Made by a program: the position numbers and the translations under genes. Below the pieces are notes generated by a model that was not told the origin of the DNA, did no database searches, and saw nothing but the letters and a program-made list of their open reading frames with translations. From the NCBI RefSeq assembly GCF_018383585.1, contig NZ_JAHAMK010000012.1, forward strand, positions 31,251 to 95,250: DNA of 64,000 nt. Direction: 5' to 3'. Below, in pieces: positions 18,721-28,053 of the stretch. Numbering within the stretch: position 1 is the stretch's first letter; each line of letters begins with the position of its first letter. Source of the DNA: Microvirga sp. 3-52 (GTDB lineage Bacteria > Pseudomonadota > Alphaproteobacteria > Rhizobiales > Beijerinckiaceae).

Positions 18721-18915
18721 CAGCCTCCCTCTTGTGATCGCGAAACCGGCTTGGTCCTAACACGGCAGGGCTTAAGGAAGTGCCGGGTCGCTGTCAGTCC
18801 TCCACAGGCGAAATGCGCTTTCCCCAGCCATGACGCCGCAGGTTTTGCGAAACCTGCCCGCCCCCGGACCATTGACATTCAGGACGTCCGTAAGCCTCGA
18901 TAGAGGAGAAGATCG

Positions 18916-19158
18916 GTGCCCGTCGAGCCTTCCGTCAGTCGAGCCGTTCCGGCCGTCTTCGGCGAAGAGGGAAGCCGGCCGGGCGTTCTCAAGGCCGCCG
19001 CCGATCGTTCCATCCTCCAGGAGGATCCAGGCGGGCCGATGCTTCCGCCGGCCGGCGCATCGCGCGCGGAGACGATTTTCGCGACCGTCGGAATCGTCCT
19101 GCTGTTGATCCTGGTCGTCTCGTTCCTCTGGACCTTGTTTCGTCAGCGTCGTCGATAA
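18916..19158 (+). CDS. Small single-pass membrane protein, 80 residues
   Basis: A GTG at 18916 is preceded by GAGGAGAA at good spacing. The first 50 residues are soluble and Pro/Gly-rich. Residues about 52-75 (TIFATVGIVLLLILVVSFLWTLF) form one strong membrane helix, followed by RQRRR. This is a tail-anchored layout with the C-terminus at the cytoplasmic face. It lies between the divergent HerA-like gene and the tetR gene. No family is recognised. Confidence 0.6.
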   Translation: MPVEPSVSRAVPAVFGEEGSRPGVLKAAADRSILQEDPGGPMLPPAGASRAETIFATVGIVLLLILVVSFLWTLFRQRRR

Positions 19159-19282
19159 GGATTTCGACGGATGTGGATCACACGCGCTCGCAGCGACCGG
19201 GGGCCGATCCGGCCTGAAGCTTTGCACCCGCCAGACGACATCAGCCCAAATCCGATTCGACTTCCGAACCGGTCTGGCGTAC

Positions 19283-19300
19283 ACTGACTGTCCAGTCAGT
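19283..19300. promoter_or_regulatory. TetR operator: ACTGACTG-TC-CAGTCAGT
   Basis: A perfect 8-bp inverted repeat with a 2-nt centre lies 21 bp before the GTG of the tetR gene. TetR-family regulators commonly bind such TGACTG/CAGTCA dyads and repress their own operon, so this is the probable autoregulatory site. Confidence 0.7.
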
Positions 19301-19320
19301 CATTTTGCTTCGAGGAACGT

Positions 19321-19968
19321 GTGTCGGTACGGCAACGAGCGAAACGAAGGGCTCCAGCCCGGAGCGAGAGTGAACGCCAGGCCAAGCTCCAGACGATTCT
19401 GGACGCTGCCCTCGACATCTTTCTGGAAAAGGGCTTCGCGGATGCCCGCCTCGACGATGTGGCCGCCCGGGCCGGGGTCGCCAAAGGCACCCTCTACCTT
19501 TACGTGCCCTCGAAGCAGGCTCTGTTCGAGGCGCTGGTGCGATCCGGCATCGGCGGCCCCGTCCGGGCCATCGAGCAGAAGGTCCCGGATCCCGACATCT
19601 CGGCGGAGGATCAGCTCAGGGGGCTTTTCCTGTTTCTGCGGACGGAGATCCTCGGCACGCGCCGTCGCGACATCGTCCGCCTGCTGTTGATGGAAGCGAG
19701 CCGCTTTCCCGAACTGGCGGAAGTCTACCACCGCGAGGTGATCGTCAGAGGCCTGCGGATCCTGCGCTGCATCGCCGAACGGGGCGTCGCTCGGGGCGAG
19801 TTCCGCTCGGATGAGATCGCACGATTTCCGCAGCTTGCCATCGCGCCGGCGCTCGTCGCCCTGCTCTGGACCAGTCTCTTCCAGCGCTTCGACCCCATCG
19901 ACATCGAGGCGATGCTGGAGGCGCATCTGATGCTTCTGATGAAGGCGCTGAAGGGACATCCGTCATGA
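19321..19968 (+). CDS. TetR/AcrR family transcriptional repressor
   Basis: A 215-residue regulator. The N-terminal helix-turn-helix is ILDAALDIFLEKGFADARLDDVAARAGVAKGTLYLYVPSKQALF; the C-terminal ~130 residues form the ligand-binding and dimer domain. The GTG at 19321 has GAGGAAC upstream. Its stop overlaps the ATG of the HlyD gene (ATGA type), and the next two genes also overlap, so all four form one operon: regulator, periplasmic adaptor, ATPase, permease. It very likely represses this operon through the palindrome just upstream. The inducer is unknown. Confidence 0.92.
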   Translation: MSVRQRAKRRAPARSESERQAKLQTILDAALDIFLEKGFADARLDDVAARAGVAKGTLYLYVPSKQALFEALVRSGIGGPVRAIEQKVPDPDISAEDQLRGLFLFLRTEILGTRRRDIVRLLLMEASRFPELAEVYHREVIVRGLRILRCIAERGVARGEFRSDEIARFPQLAIAPALVALLWTSLFQRFDPIDIEAMLEAHLMLLMKALKGHPS

Positions 19969-20951
19969 AGGCCGCGCGGCTCATCGTCCTCGCCGTGCTG
20001 CTTTCTACGGTTGGAGCGGCCGCCTGGTTCTTCTGGCCACGGCCCGACGATACGATCCGCTTCCAGGGCTATGTCGAAGGCTACCTCGTCTTCATGGCTC
20101 CCGAGGAAGGAGGACGCATCGAGGAATTGGCCGTCGACTCGGGAGATCGCGTGGCCGAGGGGACAATGCTCTTCAGGCTCGACGGGTCAGTGCAATCCGC
20201 GCAGCGCAACGAGGCCGAAGCCAAGCTGCAGCAGACCCGCGCCCAGCTCGCCAATCTCAAGGCCGCCCTCCAGCGGCCCGAGGAGATCGCGGTTCTCGAG
20301 GCGCAGGAGGAGCGGGCGCAGGCGCAGCTCGGCCTCTCGCAGGCCGAACTCGACCGGCAGAGAACCCTGTTCGAGCGCGGCATCTCCGCGAAGGCGCAGT
20401 ACGATCAGGCCAGGACGGCCTTCGAGCGCGACAAGGCCGCCCTCGCCGAGGTGCAGCGGCAGATCGATGCCGGACAGATCATCGGCCGGTCGGGGGAGAT
20501 CGATGCGGCGGAAGCGGCCGTGCAGGCCAATGAGGCGGCCCTGATGCAGGCCGAAACCCGCCTTGCCAAACGCCAGGTGAAGGCATCCTCCGACGCTCAG
20601 GTGCAGGACGTTTATTTCCGTGCGGGAGAGACGGTGAATGCGGGTCAGCCGGTTCTCGCGCTCCTGCCACCCGCCAACCGGCGCATCCGCTTCTATGTGC
20701 CCGAACCCCTGCTCGCCACCGTCGCTCTCGGGCAGACGGTCGGCCTCTCCTGCGACAGCTGCAAGGAGGGGCTCCAAGCCCGCATCAGCTTCATCTCCAG
20801 CGAGGCCGAGTTCACTCCGCCGGTGATCTTCAGCGAGCAGGAACGGGCCAAGCTCGTGTTCCGCGTCGAGGCGCGCCCACTGGACGGAACGGATCTGCCC
20901 ATCGGCCTGCCGGTGACCGTCACACCCCCTGAGCCGGAACCGCGATCATGA
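19965..20951 (+). CDS. HlyD-family periplasmic adaptor of an ABC-2 efflux system (YbhG-like)
   Basis: A 328-residue membrane-fusion protein. An N-terminal anchor helix (about 5-24) is followed by a lipoyl half-motif (GYVEGYLVFMAPEEGGRIEELAVDSGDRV). A long coiled-coil hairpin spans about 65-200, rich in Ala, Gln and Glu. The second lipoyl half (VKASSDAQVQDVYFRAGETV) and a beta-barrel follow. YbhG-type adaptors bridge an ABC-2 permease to an outer-membrane TolC-like channel; no such channel gene is in this operon. It overlaps tetR and the ATPase gene by 4 bp each. Confidence 0.9.
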   Translation: MKAARLIVLAVLLSTVGAAAWFFWPRPDDTIRFQGYVEGYLVFMAPEEGGRIEELAVDSGDRVAEGTMLFRLDGSVQSAQRNEAEAKLQQTRAQLANLKAALQRPEEIAVLEAQEERAQAQLGLSQAELDRQRTLFERGISAKAQYDQARTAFERDKAALAEVQRQIDAGQIIGRSGEIDAAEAAVQANEAALMQAETRLAKRQVKASSDAQVQDVYFRAGETVNAGQPVLALLPPANRRIRFYVPEPLLATVALGQTVGLSCDSCKEGLQARISFISSEAEFTPPVIFSEQERAKLVFRVEARPLDGTDLPIGLPVTVTPPEPEPRS

Positions 20952-21910
20952 CCGTGGATGTCGCATCGTCCCGTCCCATCGCGGCGGAGCCCGAGATCGT
21001 CATCGACGTCGAGGGGCTCACCAAATCCTTCGGCGGCCGGCCCGTCGTGAAGAACCTCTCCATGCAGGTCCGGCGCGGGCTGATCTACGGCTTTCTCGGC
21101 CCCAACGGCAGCGGCAAGACCACGACCATCCGCATGCTGTGCGGGCTCCTGACGCCAGACAGCGGGCACGGCACCTGCCTCGGCTACGACATTCTCACGC
21201 AATCGGCCGTGATCAAGCGTCACGTGGGATACATGACGCAGAAATTCTCGCTCTATGCGGATCTGTCGATCCGCGAGAACCTCGAATTCGTCGCCAGGGT
21301 CTATAATCTCGCCGATCCGCGAAAGGCCGCGCGCGATGCCATCCGGCGGCTCGGCCTCGAGAACCGCGCCGAGCAGCTTGCGGGCGAATTGTCGGGCGGC
21401 TGGAAGCAGCGTCTGGCGCTGGGCGCGTGCATCCTGCCCGAGCCGCAGCTCCTCCTCCTCGACGAGCCGACCGCCGGCGTCGACCCGAAGGCGCGTCGGG
21501 ATTTCTGGGACGAGATCCATGCGCTGGCCCACGACGGCATGACCGTGCTCGTCTCGACGCATTACATGGACGAGGCCGAGCGCTGCCACGAGATCGCCTA
21601 CATCGCCTATGGCGAGCTGCTGACGCAGGGCACCGTCGACGAGGTCATCGCGAACGCGCATCTCGCGACCTACACGGTCACGGGGCCCGACCTTGCGGGA
21701 CTGGCCGAGCGTCTCAAGTCGCTCGACGGCGTCGACATGGTCGCGCCCTTCGGCATGGCCCTGCATGTCAGTGGGCGGGACAGTGAGAGGCTCGACGCCG
21801 CGACGAACGAGCTGCGCGAGCAGGGACCGCAGCACTGGGCGCCGGGCGAAGCCACCCTCGAGGATGTGTTCATCGATCTGATGAGCCGATCGAAGGACAA
21901 TTTCGGATGA
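20948..21910 (+). CDS. ABC transporter ATP-binding protein (YbhF/CcmA-like)
   Basis: A 320-residue ATPase with a single nucleotide-binding domain. Walker [10 protein letters not shown] is at 51-59, the signature is [12 protein letters not shown], Walker B is [12 protein letters not shown], and the H-loop is [11 protein letters not shown]. The C-terminal ~90 residues are the regulatory tail common to drug-efflux ATPases of the DRR/YbhF type. E. coli YbhF has two such domains; here there is one. It overlaps the adaptor and permease genes by 4 bp, consistent with translational coupling. Confidence 0.93.
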   Translation: MTVDVASSRPIAAEPEIVIDVEGLTKSFGGRPVVKNLSMQVRRGLIYGFLGPNGSGKTTTIRMLCGLLTPDSGHGTCLGYDILTQSAVIKRHVGYMTQKFSLYADLSIRENLEFVARVYNLADPRKAARDAIRRLGLENRAEQLAGELSGGWKQRLALGACILPEPQLLLLDEPTAGVDPKARRDFWDEIHALAHDGMTVLVSTHYMDEAERCHEIAYIAYGELLTQGTVDEVIANAHLATYTVTGPDLAGLAERLKSLDGVDMVAPFGMALHVSGRDSERLDAATNELREQGPQHWAPGEATLEDVFIDLMSRSKDNFG

Positions 21911-23079
21911 GCGCCGGAATCAGCGATGTCGATCGCCGCACGCGGGGCTTCAAGGCTTCGCTGATGCGCCTTCGCGCCGCCTTCATCAAGGAGCTGATCC
22001 AGCTGCGGCGCGACCGCATCACGTTTGCCATGATGATCATGATCCCGCTCCTGCAGCTCACGCTGTTCGGCTACGCGATCAACACCAGTCCGCGGCATCT
22101 GCCCACCGCCGTTCTCGTGCAGGACGACAGCGCCTTCGCCCGATCCTTCCTCGCGGCGATGCGCGCCACCGACTATTTCGACATCTCCACCTCGGCCGCG
22201 AGCGAGGAGGACCTCGACCGTCTGATCCTCTCCGGCAAGGTGCTGTTCGGCGTGCAGATTCCGGCCCATTTCGGGCGCGACCTCATGCGCGGCGAGCGTC
22301 CGGCGCTTCTCGTCGTGGCGGATGCCGCCGACCCCACGGCGACCGGCAGCGCCATCGCGGCCCTGCAGGGCCTCTCGGCCCAGGTCTTCTCCCGCGAACT
22401 CACCGGCCCGGCAGCAAATCTCGCGCCCCGGCCGTTGCCCTATGAGCTGCGCGTGCACCAGCGCTACAATCCGGCGGGCGAGACCCGTCTCAACATCGTG
22501 CCCGGGCTCATGGGCCTGATTCTGACCCTCACCATGCTGATCTTCACGGCCCTGTCCGTGACGCGGGAGATCGAGCGCGGCACGATGGAGAGCCTGCTCG
22601 CCATGCCGATCCGCCCGGTCGAGATCATGCTCGGCAAGATCGCCCCCTATCTGCTGGTCGGCGGCGTGCAGATGACCATCATCCTCGTCGCCGCAAGGCT
22701 CCTGTTCGGAATTCCGGTGATCGGGAGCCTCTGGCTTCTCGTCGGCCTGACGCTGCTCTTCATCCTGGCCAATCTGTCGATCGGCTACACCTTCTCGACC
22801 ATCGCCCAGAATCAGCTTCAGGCGATGCAGATGTCGTTCTTCTTCTTCCTGCCCAACATCCTGCTCTCCGGCTTCATGTTCCCGTTCAAGGGCATGCCGG
22901 GCTGGGCGCAGGCGATCGGCGAGATCCTGCCCCTCACCCACTACCTGCGCATCGTTCGCGGGATCATGCTCAAGGGCGCGACCTTTTTCGACCTGCAGAC
23001 CGACGTTCTGGCGCTCGCCGTCTTCACGATGTTTGCCATGGGCGTGGCGGTGGCGCGCTTCCGCCAGACCCTTGACTGA
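21907..23079 (+). CDS. ABC-2 type efflux permease (YbhS/YbhR-like)
   Basis: A 390-residue permease with six membrane helices: one near 40-60, then a long periplasmic region to about 195, then five helices in the C-terminal half. The conserved ABC-2 motif REIERGTMESLLAMPIRPVEIMLGKI (about 219-244) links to the ATPase. With the adaptor and ATPase it should form an efflux pump. Only one permease is present, so a homodimer is likely. Last gene of the tetR operon; the MFS gene converges only 3 bp beyond its stop. Confidence 0.92.
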   Translation: MSAGISDVDRRTRGFKASLMRLRAAFIKELIQLRRDRITFAMMIMIPLLQLTLFGYAINTSPRHLPTAVLVQDDSAFARSFLAAMRATDYFDISTSAASEEDLDRLILSGKVLFGVQIPAHFGRDLMRGERPALLVVADAADPTATGSAIAALQGLSAQVFSRELTGPAANLAPRPLPYELRVHQRYNPAGETRLNIVPGLMGLILTLTMLIFTALSVTREIERGTMESLLAMPIRPVEIMLGKIAPYLLVGGVQMTIILVAARLLFGIPVIGSLWLLVGLTLLFILANLSIGYTFSTIAQNQLQAMQMSFFFFLPNILLSGFMFPFKGMPGWAQAIGEILPLTHYLRIVRGIMLKGATFFDLQTDVLALAVFTMFAMGVAVARFRQTLD

Positions 23080-23082
23080 ACA

Positions 23083-24585
23083 TCAATCGGCGACCGCCGC
23101 CTCCGCGGCCTTGATGGCGCCGCCGCGCAAGGGCCGTTCCTCCAGGGCGAGGAGGAAGGCGAGCGACAGACCGAAGCCGACGATAGCCGCGATGAACACA
23201 TGGCTGAACACATCGGCCAGATCGATGCCGCTCTGGGCGGCGACGGCGCTCAACGATTCGAAGCTCGCAGCTCCGCTCAAGCCCGACCCGCTGAGCACGA
23301 TGGCCCCGAAGATCGCCACGATGAAGGCGCCACCGAGCGAGCGGAAGAAATTGGCCGTGCCTGTCGCGGTGCCCATCTGGTGGGGAGCGACCGCATTCTG
23401 AGTCGTCACCATGGTGACCGGAAGAACGGTGCCTAAGCCCACGCTGATGATGGCCAGGATGATCTCGACGGTCACGATGGACAGGGACTGGCCATACATC
23501 GCCAGGATGCCCGTAGCCGCCATCGCGACGAGGAGGCCCACGGTCGGAAGCCGCTTGTAGTGCTTCACCTTCGCCATGGTGCGGCCGGAGAGCGTTGCGC
23601 CGACCACCGTTCCCGCCATGAGCGGAATGAGGGCGAGCCCGGACAGGCTCGCCGAGAGGCCGCGGACGGCCTCGAAATAGACCGGCAGATAGATGGTGAG
23701 ACCGATATAGGTGCCCATGCCGAAACAGGCGGCGAGGACTCCCATGCGTACCACCGGATTGTGCAGCACGCCCGGCGGGATCAGCGGCTCGGGCGCGAGC
23801 CGCATGCGGGCGGCGAACAGGCCCCAGAGCACCAGGGACGTGGCGAAAAGCCCGAGGATCGGCAGGGAGCCCCAGGAATAGCGCAGCCCACCCCAGCTCA
23901 AGGCCAGCAGCAGCGCGACGGTGGCCGCGACCAGAAGGATCGCGCCCAAGAGGTCGAGCCTGTGCGGACGCTCGAACCGCGGGAGCTTCTTCAGGCTCTG
24001 GAACGCGATGGCAAAAGCGACCAGTCCAAGTGGCAGATTGATCCAGAAGATCACCGACCAGTGCAGATGCTCCGCGAAGAAGCCGCCCAGCACCGGCCCG
24101 AGCAGGCTCGATGTCATGAACACGCTGGCGAAGTAGACCTGATAGCGTCCGCGCTCCCGCGGCGAGACGATGTCGGCGATGATGGTTTGCGCCAGCGCGA
24201 TCAGCCCCCCGCCGCCGATGCCCTGCAGGCCGCGCGCCAGGATGAGGACGATCATGGTGGGCGCGAGCGCGCAGGCGATGGAGCCGATGATGAAGATCAC
24301 GATCCCGATCAGCATGGTGCCGCGTCGGCCGTAGGAATCGCTGAACTTGCCGTAGAGCGGCGTTACGGCCGTGGAGGTCAGAAGGTAGACCGTAACGATC
24401 CAGGGCAGGTGCTCCAGGTCCCCCAGTTCGCGGCCGATGGTCGGGAGCGCCGTCGCGATGATGGTCTGGTCCAGAGCCGCCAGGAACATGGCCAGCAGGA
24501 CGCCGAGGATGATCGTGCGGATTTCGGCATGGCTCAGGGTGCCGCTCTGGGGGTGGGCTGTGGGTGACTGATCCATTGTGTCCAT
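23083..24585 (-). CDS. MFS drug exporter, DHA2 (EmrB/QacA) family
   Basis: A 500-residue proton-driven exporter with 14 predicted helices. Motif A-like GKFSDSYGRRGTML, motif B-like ARGLQGIGGGGLIAL and motif C-like LLGPVLGGFFAEHLHW are visible; motif D1 LDQTIIATALPTI with its membrane Asp lies in TM1. These define the DHA2 family, which exports drugs and lipophilic cations. It has no adjacent EmrA-like adaptor or regulator of its own. It converges with the ABC-2 permease gene. Confidence 0.93.
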   Translation of the reverse strand: MDTMDQSPTAHPQSGTLSHAEIRTIILGVLLAMFLAALDQTIIATALPTIGRELGDLEHLPWIVTVYLLTSTAVTPLYGKFSDSYGRRGTMLIGIVIFIIGSIACALAPTMIVLILARGLQGIGGGGLIALAQTIIADIVSPRERGRYQVYFASVFMTSSLLGPVLGGFFAEHLHWSVIFWINLPLGLVAFAIAFQSLKKLPRFERPHRLDLLGAILLVAATVALLLALSWGGLRYSWGSLPILGLFATSLVLWGLFAARMRLAPEPLIPPGVLHNPVVRMGVLAACFGMGTYIGLTIYLPVYFEAVRGLSASLSGLALIPLMAGTVVGATLSGRTMAKVKHYKRLPTVGLLVAMAATGILAMYGQSLSIVTVEIILAIISVGLGTVLPVTMVTTQNAVAPHQMGTATGTANFFRSLGGAFIVAIFGAIVLSGSGLSGAASFESLSAVAAQSGIDLADVFSHVFIAAIVGFGLSLAFLLALEERPLRGGAIKAAEAAVAD

Positions 24586-24772
24586 CGGGTTCCGGCAGGC
24601 TCATCTAGGGCAGGCGGTCGGCTTTGTCTTAAACACGGGCCGCAGGGCAGATATGCGTTTCGGCCTGTGAACGGTTGAAAGTGACGCTGAGGCGGCAAGA
24701 ATCCGGCAGCCTGATAAGAACGATTCGTGCCATCGACCGTTTCGTTCGATTCCTGCACAGAGGATGACCCTG

Positions 24773-25252
24773 ATGTTCCGGGTCCTGAGCACCATCGTTC
24801 TGACCCTTGCAGCGCTCAGCCTCGGGCCCTCCTTCGCCCATGTGCTCGAGGCAGCGCCCCGCCTGACGGTCTGGCCGCCGGAGCTGTGGCGGGAGGCGAC
24901 GGTGTTCCATGGCCAGTTCAGGCTCTTCGCGACCGTAGGCGGACCTCTCGACGTCGGCACCATCCTTGGTACGGCCTTCCTCGCCTATGCCCTGCGTCAC
25001 GAACGGCCGAGCTTCCGATGGGCGCTGGCTGGATGCCTTCTCTTCGCCCTCGGCCTTGGTGTCTGGTTCGCCTGGGTGGCGCCCGCCAACAGCGTCCTCG
25101 CCACATGGGAGCCCGGCCCGGTTCCGGAGAACTTCCATGCCGTTCGCAATCGCTGGGAAACGGGCCACATGGCGGTGGCGAGCCTCAAGCTCCTCGGCTT
25201 CATGGCAACGGCCCTGGCGGTCGCGCCGGCACGCAAGGGGACTTCGTCGTGA
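24773..25252 (+). CDS. DUF1772 / anthrone-oxygenase-like membrane protein
   Basis: A 159-residue membrane protein with four hydrophobic segments (about 3-22, 48-66, 76-96 and 134-150). The signature FHAVRNRWETGHMAVASLKLLGF near residue 115-140 is the W-x-x-H-type motif of DUF1772. The ATG at 24773 is preferred to 24764: GAGG lies 8 bases before it, but directly abuts the other ATG. Some fungal relatives act in anthrone oxidation; bacterial function is not established. The YcaQ-like gene follows in the same direction. Confidence 0.72.
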   Translation: MFRVLSTIVLTLAALSLGPSFAHVLEAAPRLTVWPPELWREATVFHGQFRLFATVGGPLDVGTILGTAFLAYALRHERPSFRWALAGCLLFALGLGVWFAWVAPANSVLATWEPGPVPENFHAVRNRWETGHMAVASLKLLGFMATALAVAPARKGTSS

Positions 25253-25330
25253 CCGGACATGTTTCCTGCGAAGATTCTTGCCAGCGGCTTCGATCTGGCG
25301 CTAGCTGACCTGCCCACATCACTCATCCCC

Positions 25331-26524
25331 ATGAACGCCCGCACCAAATTCAGTCTCGCCCAGGCCCGACGCATTGCGCTCGCCGCCCAAGGACTTCACG
25401 AAAACCGCCCGGCCTCGGCGACCAGGCGCCACGTGAGCCGCGTGCTGCAGCGCTCGCACCTGCTTCAGATCGATTCGGTCAACGTGCTGGTGCGGGCCCA
25501 TTACATGCCGCTCTTCTCACGAATCGGCTCCTATGACCGGAATCTTCTCGAGAAGACTGCTTATCACCGCAAGAAGCGCGAAACCTTCGAGTACTGGGGC
25601 CACGAGGCCTCGCTGATCCGTCTCGACCTGCAGCCCTTCTTCCGCTGGCGCATGGATCGCGCCAAGCGGGGCGAGGGAATCTATGGCGGGCTCGCCCGGT
25701 TCGGCGACGAGCAGCGCGCCTTCATCGAGGAGGTTCGCCGCGAGATCGCCGCACGCGGCCCCCTCGGGGCGGGCGACCTGTCCATCGGCGGCAAGGGCCA
25801 GGGCTCCTGGTGGGGCTGGAGCGACGGCAAGCGGGCGCTCGAATGGCTGTTCTGGGCAGGCCTGGTCACCACCGCCACGCGGCGGGGATTCGAGCGCATC
25901 TACGACCTGCCGGAGCGGGTTCTGCCCGCCGAGATCCTGAACGCCCCGACCCCGGACGAGGACGAAGCGCAGCGCGAACTCCTGCGGCTCTCCATCCGGG
26001 CGCTGGGCATCGCCTCCGAGCGGTGCCTGCGTGACTACTTCCGCCTGGAGCCTCAGGACGCGAAGGCCCGCATTCCCGAACTGGTGGACGCGGGCGAACT
26101 CGTTCCCGTCACCGTCGAGGGCTGGAACGGGACGGTCTATCTCGATCCGCAGGCCAAAATCCCGCGCCGGGTCGAGGCCAGGGCCCTCGTGTCGCCCTTC
26201 GATCCGATCGTCTGGGAGCGCACGCGCACCGAGCGACTGTTCGATTTCCGCTACCGGATCGAGATCTACACGCCGGCCGAGAAGCGGGAGTTCGGCTATT
26301 ACTGCCTGCCCTTCGTGCTCGGCGAAAGGATCGTGGCCCGCGTGGACCTCAAGGCGGACCGGAGTGCGGGCAATCTCATCGTGCATTCGATCCACCCGGA
26401 AGCCGGGATGCCTCCGGAGGAGATCGCGCCCGCTCTCGGGGATGAGCTTCGCCTGATGGCCGAATGGCTCAACCTCGGCAGCATCACGGCACCGAAAGAG
26501 TGGCGGACGCGGATGGGGGTGTAA
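25331..26524 (+). CDS. ycaQ: YcaQ/AlkX-type DNA glycosylase (interstrand-crosslink unhooking family)
   Basis: A 397-residue protein made of tandem winged helices (HTH_42, former DUF1006). The first helix-turn region is SLAQARRIALAAQGL. The catalytic Q-phi-D motif of the YcaQ/AlkX branch is visible as Q46-I47-D48, followed by SVNVLVRAHYMPLFSR. A later conserved block, PFDPIVWERTRTERLFDFRYRIEIYTP, is typical of the C-terminal wing. E. coli YcaQ removes alkylated purines and unhooks crosslinks made by nitrogen mustards. The frame extends to 25259, but the ATG at 25331 fits the family length. No LexA box is seen upstream. Confidence 0.88.
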   Translation: MNARTKFSLAQARRIALAAQGLHENRPASATRRHVSRVLQRSHLLQIDSVNVLVRAHYMPLFSRIGSYDRNLLEKTAYHRKKRETFEYWGHEASLIRLDLQPFFRWRMDRAKRGEGIYGGLARFGDEQRAFIEEVRREIAARGPLGAGDLSIGGKGQGSWWGWSDGKRALEWLFWAGLVTTATRRGFERIYDLPERVLPAEILNAPTPDEDEAQRELLRLSIRALGIASERCLRDYFRLEPQDAKARIPELVDAGELVPVTVEGWNGTVYLDPQAKIPRRVEARALVSPFDPIVWERTRTERLFDFRYRIEIYTPAEKREFGYYCLPFVLGERIVARVDLKADRSAGNLIVHSIHPEAGMPPEEIAPALGDELRLMAEWLNLGSITAPKEWRTRMGV

Positions 26525-26558
26525 GAGCGCGGTGGTTCCCAGAGATGACTCTCTCCTC

Positions 26559-26643
26559 GTCACCGGCCTTGTGCCGGTGATCCCGGTCACCCGGGCACGA
26601 CGCCATTCGAATCAGGATAGCCGGGACAAGCCCGGCCATGACG
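26559..26643 (+). repeat. Doublet-hairpin intergenic repeat (BIME-like), copy 1
   Basis: Two adjacent hairpins: CACCGGC-CTTGT-GCCGGTG and GCCGGG-ACAAG-CCCGGC. Loops CTTGT and ACAAG are complementary. The same ~88-bp unit occurs at 30479, 35774, 44740, 44892, 51599 and 63402, always between genes. Confidence 0.85.
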
Positions 26644-26741
26644 TGGCGGGTGGCGGTCATGGTCTTGAATGACCTGGCACACCGCACGTTGCATCCTTCG
26701 CCTCTCGCCAGATGCCCCGGACTCGCCTATCTCAGGAGGCC

Positions 26742-27494
26742 ATGAATGCGCTTCTCACCCCGGCCACGCGCCTGTGGCTTCGCCTGCGGCTGAATGAGAT
26801 CGGCCCGCTTTTGTCGTTGTCCGGCTGCGGCTTCTTCGCCTGGGCGTTCATCGCCCTGGCCGACGAGGTGCGCGAGGGCGAGACCCATGCCCTCGACAGC
26901 CGGCTCCTGCTGGCCCTGCGCGATCCGCAGAATCCGGCCAACCCCCTCGGGCCCTCCTGGCTCGAGGAATCGGCCAGGGACATCACAGGCCTCGGCGGCT
27001 ATGCGATCCTGACGCTTCTCACTCTGGCCATATGGGCCTATCTGCTCATGACCCGCAGGCAGGGCGCGGCGCTTCTGGTGCTCGTCGCCGTCGTCGGCGG
27101 CATGCTGATCTCCACCGGACTCAAAATGGGGTTCGAACGGCCCCGCCCGGATCTCGTGCCTCATGCGGCGAGGGTTTACACGGCGAGCTTCCCGAGCGGC
27201 CATGCCATGCTGTCAGCCATCACCTACCTGACCCTGGGCGCTCTGCTCGCCCGCGTGGAGAAGAGCCGGCGCGTCAGCGCCTTCATCATGGGTCTCGCCA
27301 TCGTGACGACCCTGCTCATCGGGTTGAGCCGCGTCTATCTCGGCGTACACTGGCCGAGCGACGTGGTCGCCGGCTGGTCGGTCGGCGCCGCCTGGGCGTC
27401 CCTGTGCTGGTTCGTGGCGCTCCAATTGCAAAAGCGCGGCCAGATGGAGAAGCCGGGTGAGGCCTCGCCCCCAGCCGATGCCAAGTCCGAATGA
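26742..27494 (+). CDS. PAP2-family membrane phosphatase
   Basis: A 250-residue protein with six predicted helices and all three PAP2 catalytic motifs: KMGFERPRP (KxxxxxxRP), SFPSGHAM (PSGH) and SRVYLGVHWPSD (SRxxxxxHxxxD). Such enzymes dephosphorylate phosphatidate, undecaprenyl pyrophosphate or related lipids at the periplasmic face. The start is uncertain: an AGGAGG at 26734-26739 lies only two bases before the ATG at 26742, and the frame also opens at 26712. The stop overlaps the recX start by 4 bp. Confidence 0.9.
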   Translation: MNALLTPATRLWLRLRLNEIGPLLSLSGCGFFAWAFIALADEVREGETHALDSRLLLALRDPQNPANPLGPSWLEESARDITGLGGYAILTLLTLAIWAYLLMTRRQGAALLVLVAVVGGMLISTGLKMGFERPRPDLVPHAARVYTASFPSGHAMLSAITYLTLGALLARVEKSRRVSAFIMGLAIVTTLLIGLSRVYLGVHWPSDVVAGWSVGAAWASLCWFVALQLQKRGQMEKPGEASPPADAKSE

Positions 27495-28042
27495 CGGACG
27501 AAACGGAAAAGCCCCTTCGCAAGCCGCCACGCAAGGTGACGCCCGCCTACCTGCAGCGGGCGGCGCTCGCCTATCTCGAGCGCTATGCCTCCTCGGCCGA
27601 GAACCTGCGCCGGGTGCTGCGGCGCAAGGTGGACAAGCGCTGCCGCCTGCGCGGCGAGGATCCGGCCGAGTTTCACGAGATGATCGACGAGGTGGTGGCG
27701 AAAAGCCTGAGGAGTGGCCTCATCGACGACAGCTGCTATGCCGAGGCGCGCGTCGCCACCCTGCGCCGCCGCGGCGGCTCGGCCCGTGCGATCCAGGCCA
27801 AGCTCTCCGCCAAGGGCGTCGACCGCTCGACCATTGCGGCCGCCCTGGAGGGCGAGGACGGCGATGAGGAACAGGCGGCCCGGGCCTTTGCCCGCCGCCG
27901 CAAGCTCGGGCCGTTCCGGCCCGGCGAGCGGGCGCCCTATCGCGACAAGGATCTCGCGGCCATGGCGCGGGCCGGTTTCCGGTTCGACGTGGCCCGTGAT
28001 GTCATCGATTCCGAACGCGACGACGAGCAGGGCGGGTCGTAG
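27491..28042 (+). CDS. recX: RecX-family regulatory protein
   Basis: A 183-residue helical protein with the three-repeat RecX layout: YLERYASSAENLRRVLRRKV in the first module, GLIDDSCYAEARVATLRRRGGSARAIQAKLSAKGVD in the second, and a third module to about 170. RecX binds RecA and modulates filament growth. It is not next to recA here but overlaps the PAP2 gene (ATGA), an arrangement that suggests co-expression with the phosphatase. No LexA box is seen before the pair. Confidence 0.85.
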   Translation: MTDETEKPLRKPPRKVTPAYLQRAALAYLERYASSAENLRRVLRRKVDKRCRLRGEDPAEFHEMIDEVVAKSLRSGLIDDSCYAEARVATLRRRGGSARAIQAKLSAKGVDRSTIAAALEGEDGDEEQAARAFARRRKLGPFRPGERAPYRDKDLAAMARAGFRFDVARDVIDSERDDEQGGS

Positions 28043-28053
28043 TGGATATTTTT

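Noticed and set aside
19283..19300. The 18-bp dyad as a terminator of the small membrane protein gene
   Set aside because: No T-run follows, and the symmetry and place fit a TetR operator better.
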